From Cerrena zonata (lineage: Eukaryota; Basidiomycota; Agaricomycetes; Polyporales; Cerrenaceae), in NCBI GenBank assembly GCA_038087015.1, contig JASBNA010000058.1, positions 208,515 to 272,514 on the forward strand: DNA of 64,000 nucleotides, in the 5' to 3' direction. Positions within the stretch are counted from its first letter, which is position 1. The number at the start of each line of letters is the position of its first letter. This document shows positions 61,774-64,000 of the stretch, one piece after another. The notes beneath the pieces are model-generated. The model was not told where the DNA came from, ran no database searches, and saw only the letters and a list, made by a program, of their open reading frames with translations. The translations under genes and the position numbers were made by a program.

Positions 61774-63186
61774 CTAGTTTCTAGAGCTAGATCTGTTTTT
61801 TTTATTGGTGTTTTGTTTCTTATCTCTTCCACGTTTAAAGTCGGGTTTGCTGTTATTATTTCTATGTTCTCTTGGTTCTAAAGAAATGACATTTTCACCA
61901 ATTTTGAGAGTTTTAGCTTTCAAGGCAGCTTCTTGATCTTGTTTTGTTTTGAAATCGATTAATGCAACTCTATTGTTTCTTCTGAAGAATTTGAGTTGAC
62001 CAAAGTTCTTCGCCAAGGCATCTTTCAATTCTTCGTCGTCCACTTCGACATCACGAACATAGATTGGGTACCAATCTTCTTTTTTGTATTTTCCATTAGG
62101 AGTTGTACGAGCAGTAGGGTTGGTGCTAGGAGCCGGACTGACCTTTTGTGGTGGAGTTGACTTTTTCACAATTGGAGCTGGGGCTGGAGCTGCCTTAGCG
62201 GCCCCGGGAGAAGCAACGGTGGCAGTTTGACCGGTACTTGATTTAGGTGGTTCTTTAGCAGCCAATGCTGCCCAAGACAATGGTGCAGAATATTTGGCTG
62301 ATTCTTTAGTGAAATCACCTTCGTCACTTGGCTTGAATTCTGTGGTATCAGCATCTTTATCCAGGTCATTAACATCGGAAGACTTATCTCTAGGTTCGAC
62401 TGGTTCTTCGTCTTTAGCTTCCGATGATTCGTCTTTTGGTTCTGTTTTTGGTTCTGCTTTTGGTTCTACTTTTGGTTCAGATTTTTCAGATTTTTCAGAT
62501 TTTGGTTCAGATTTTTCAGCTTTTGGTTCTGCTTTTGGTTCTGCTTTCCCAGCTTTTTCAGATTTTTCAGCTGGTACACTTTTTACTTCAGTCTCAGTAT
62601 CTTTTGATTCTTGTTTTGCTTGCTTGGAGCCATTGGAAACAGGAGTTGCTTCTGCAACAGGTTTTTCCGATTCTGGTTTAACAGATTCAACGTAAGTTTG
62701 ATTGATTTTAGATTCATCATATTTACCAACCTCGATATACTTTAAAACATCATTACCAACATCGTAAACCTTCTCTTTACTTGGAGATAAGAGAAAAGTT
62801 TGAGAAAACTGATAATATGGCGAATCACCTTTGGCCCATTCACCGAAAACAACAATCAAGATATTTTTTTCAAAAGAAAGTTGGAAATCAGCACTGGTGA
62901 TAACGATTCTATTTTGAACTTCAGGAGATGATTCAACTCCTTGAAAGTGACTTTTAATTGCTTCAGTACCTTTAGCTTGATACAAGACTTTTTGTTCAGG
63001 AGATTCCGAGTTTGGGAACTTATCATGACTGATACTAGCATTCTTATCATACAATTTGAAAAGATTATTGATACTCTTGGTATAAACTTCGTAGTATCTT
63101 TCAATGAATAACCATCCAATAGATTCTGGAAGAACACTTGACGACTCGGCTGGTGGAGTACTGGTAGCCGGTGGAGAAACAGTCAT
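61774..63186 (-). CDS. BRE5: Ubp3 cofactor Bre5 (NTF2-like and RRM domains; G3BP-like)
   Basis: Bre5 is the cofactor of deubiquitinase Ubp3, acting in COPII/COPI regulation and ribophagy. The 470-aa intact frame has an NTF2-like domain (about 22-150: SIGWLFIERYYEVYTKSINN, QFSQTFLLSPSKEKVYDVGN). A long low-complexity linker with repeated EPKAEPK/EKSEPKSE units follows, then a SWAALAAKEPP motif, a C-terminal RRM (about 375-445: YPIYVRDVEVDDEELKDALA, NNRVALIDFKTKQDQEAALK) and an Arg/Lys/Asn-rich tail. Domain order matches Bre5/G3BP. It starts at ATG 63186-63184. The 278-bp gap to CDC50 is its 3' flank. Confidence 0.88.
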   Translation of the reverse strand: MTVSPPATSTPPAESSSVLPESIGWLFIERYYEVYTKSINNLFKLYDKNASISHDKFPNSESPEQKVLYQAKGTEAIKSHFQGVESSPEVQNRIVITSADFQLSFEKNILIVVFGEWAKGDSPYYQFSQTFLLSPSKEKVYDVGNDVLKYIEVGKYDESKINQTYVESVKPESEKPVAEATPVSNGSKQAKQESKDTETEVKSVPAEKSEKAGKAEPKAEPKAEKSEPKSEKSEKSEPKVEPKAEPKTEPKDESSEAKDEEPVEPRDKSSDVNDLDKDADTTEFKPSDEGDFTKESAKYSAPLSWAALAAKEPPKSSTGQTATVASPGAAKAAPAPAPIVKKSTPPQKVSPAPSTNPTARTTPNGKYKKEDWYPIYVRDVEVDDEELKDALAKNFGQLKFFRRNNRVALIDFKTKQDQEAALKAKTLKIGENVISLEPREHRNNNSKPDFKRGRDKKQNTNKKNRSSSRN

Positions 63187-63863
63187 TATTTCTTCTTCTC
63201 TATCACCTTTTATTCAAATTACAATGACAAGTATCAATTTCCAAGCTCAATATCAATTTACAAATAGGATTGAATTGAGCGATACTGTAGCTTTATACCT
63301 AACCTTTGTTTATAAGAAATTCTAAGCCCCAATAGGATAATATAAACTAACGGCAATAAGTAACACTTCGAATGAAAGACTCTCCAAGGTACTTGGTAAA
63401 TGTTCGGTGAAGAAAAATGACAAAATGTTCACTTCGATAGTTTTTCAATTTTTTAAATTTTTCGACCTAATTTTTTTTTCGCTCACAAATTTTCACCAGT
63501 TTTTTTGGGTGCTTATGTCTTTTCAATGTCACTGTCTATCGAGTGGATAGACAAAGAGAAGCGGGTGCTGCGGTCGGGAGCAGTGCTTGTTGGAGAGGAG
63601 GTGATATAATAAATGGCAAAAAACGGGTTAGGAAGCCGGGATCAAAATGTCCTTAATTACGAGATTTCAGATCGAAACTACCGGAACCGTGTGATGTATT
63701 ACGTTATGTAGTATGTATATGTAGTAGATATGTACGTATGATGTAGGTGAATGGCCAAGGGTTGATATTAGGTGATAATAGTTGGCAGGGGATGAAGGTT
63801 GGTGATGATTGGTGACAGGGGATGAAAGCTGGCGATGATTGGTGATAATTGGAAAAGGGTCGT
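63187..63863. other. intergenic region with two 30-bp direct repeats
   Basis: 677 bp between BRE5 and the next leftward gene's stop. It contains T-rich sequence (63450-63500) and two adjacent 30-bp imperfect repeats built on CAGGGGATGAA and GATGATTGGT (63784-63813 and 63814-63843), immediately downstream of the partial gene. No ORF is supported. Confidence 0.6.
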
Positions 63864-64000
63864 TTATTGACACTCTTTCAAAAGTTCTTCTAAGATTTTG
63901 TTTTCAGTTTCACCTTTATTAGTTACGTTATTGAAACTTTTAATACCCATTCTTCTCAACACCAAAATGGTTTTATCTCTAGGGAAACCCATGTTTTCAA
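63864..64000 (-). CDS. unidentified gene, C-terminal 44 codons only
   Basis: An open frame enters from the window edge on the minus strand and ends at TAA 63866-63864. The peptide begins with NMGFPRDKTILVLRRMGI and ends KILEELLKECQ. The MGF-helix-LRRMGI pattern is loosely UBA-like, but this is too little for identification. Codon use and composition are like neighbouring genes. The start and most of the protein are outside the window. Confidence 0.7.
   Translation of the reverse strand, partial: ENMGFPRDKTILVLRRMGIKSFNNVTNKGETENKILEELLKECQ

Noticed and set aside
62294..62695. 133-codon plus-strand frame within BRE5
   Set aside because: Antisense shadow of the EPK/EKS repeats of BRE5.

Overview
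The window is nuclear DNA of a budding yeast (Saccharomycotina), most likely from the CTG-Ser clade that contains Candida, Debaryomyces, Scheffersomyces and Spathaspora. The main evidence is AT-rich, compact, mostly single-exon genes whose proteins resemble Candida/Saccharomyces orthologues. Introns have GTATGT donors and TACTAAC branch points. In TRM8, a CTG codon (15684-15686) falls where I recall the S. cerevisiae protein having serine. CTG codons should therefore be read as Ser. I cannot name the species.

Layout. 1-7.8 kb: SSL1 (TFIIH, 3' part off the window), TAD2 (tRNA deaminase), PPE1 (PP2A methylesterase), QNS1 (NAD synthetase), a xanthine dioxygenase and ERG28. 8-11 kb: RPL22 (spliced), BIO2 and tRNA-Ile(AAU). 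11.5-20 kb: a two-dsRBD RNase III of the budding-yeast Dicer type (DCR1; reading frame broken five times), MRPL11, TRM8, RTN1 (spliced) and a Fus2-like RhoGEF (two frame breaks). 20-29.4 kb: VPS11, IES1, a probable MCM21, a five-exon SmG gene (SMX2) and GNA1. 30.7-43 kb: two HGT-type hexose transporters in the same orientation flank NNK1-like and STE11 kinase genes; the second transporter is frame-broken. 43-52 kb: a long, partly GC-rich gap, tRNA-Lys(UUU), IZH3, a 64-aa membrane ORF and an MNN4-type gene (one break). 52-64 kb: LEC1 (PX protein), NOG2 (intron probably hosts an H/ACA snoRNA), POP2 (two breaks), CDC50, BRE5 and the 3' end of an unrecognised gene.

Most genes are housekeeping genes and no operon-like logic is expected. 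Some promoters fit the adjacent gene: GATA and CGG/CCG palindromes before the xanthine dioxygenase, TTAGGG plus CACGTG before RPL22, paired Gcn4-type sites before BIO2, and pheromone-response elements before the Fus2-like gene. No transposon, CRISPR array or viral element was recognised.

The most notable feature is the set of single-base frame breaks: about 13 in five genes (DCR1, FUS2-like, second HGT, MNN4-type, POP2). About ten behave as one extra base, and I saw no nonsense codon in the restored frames. Repairing them on paper gives plausible full-length proteins. This pattern points to consensus indel errors or very recent mutations rather than old pseudogenes, and it matters most for the Dicer gene.
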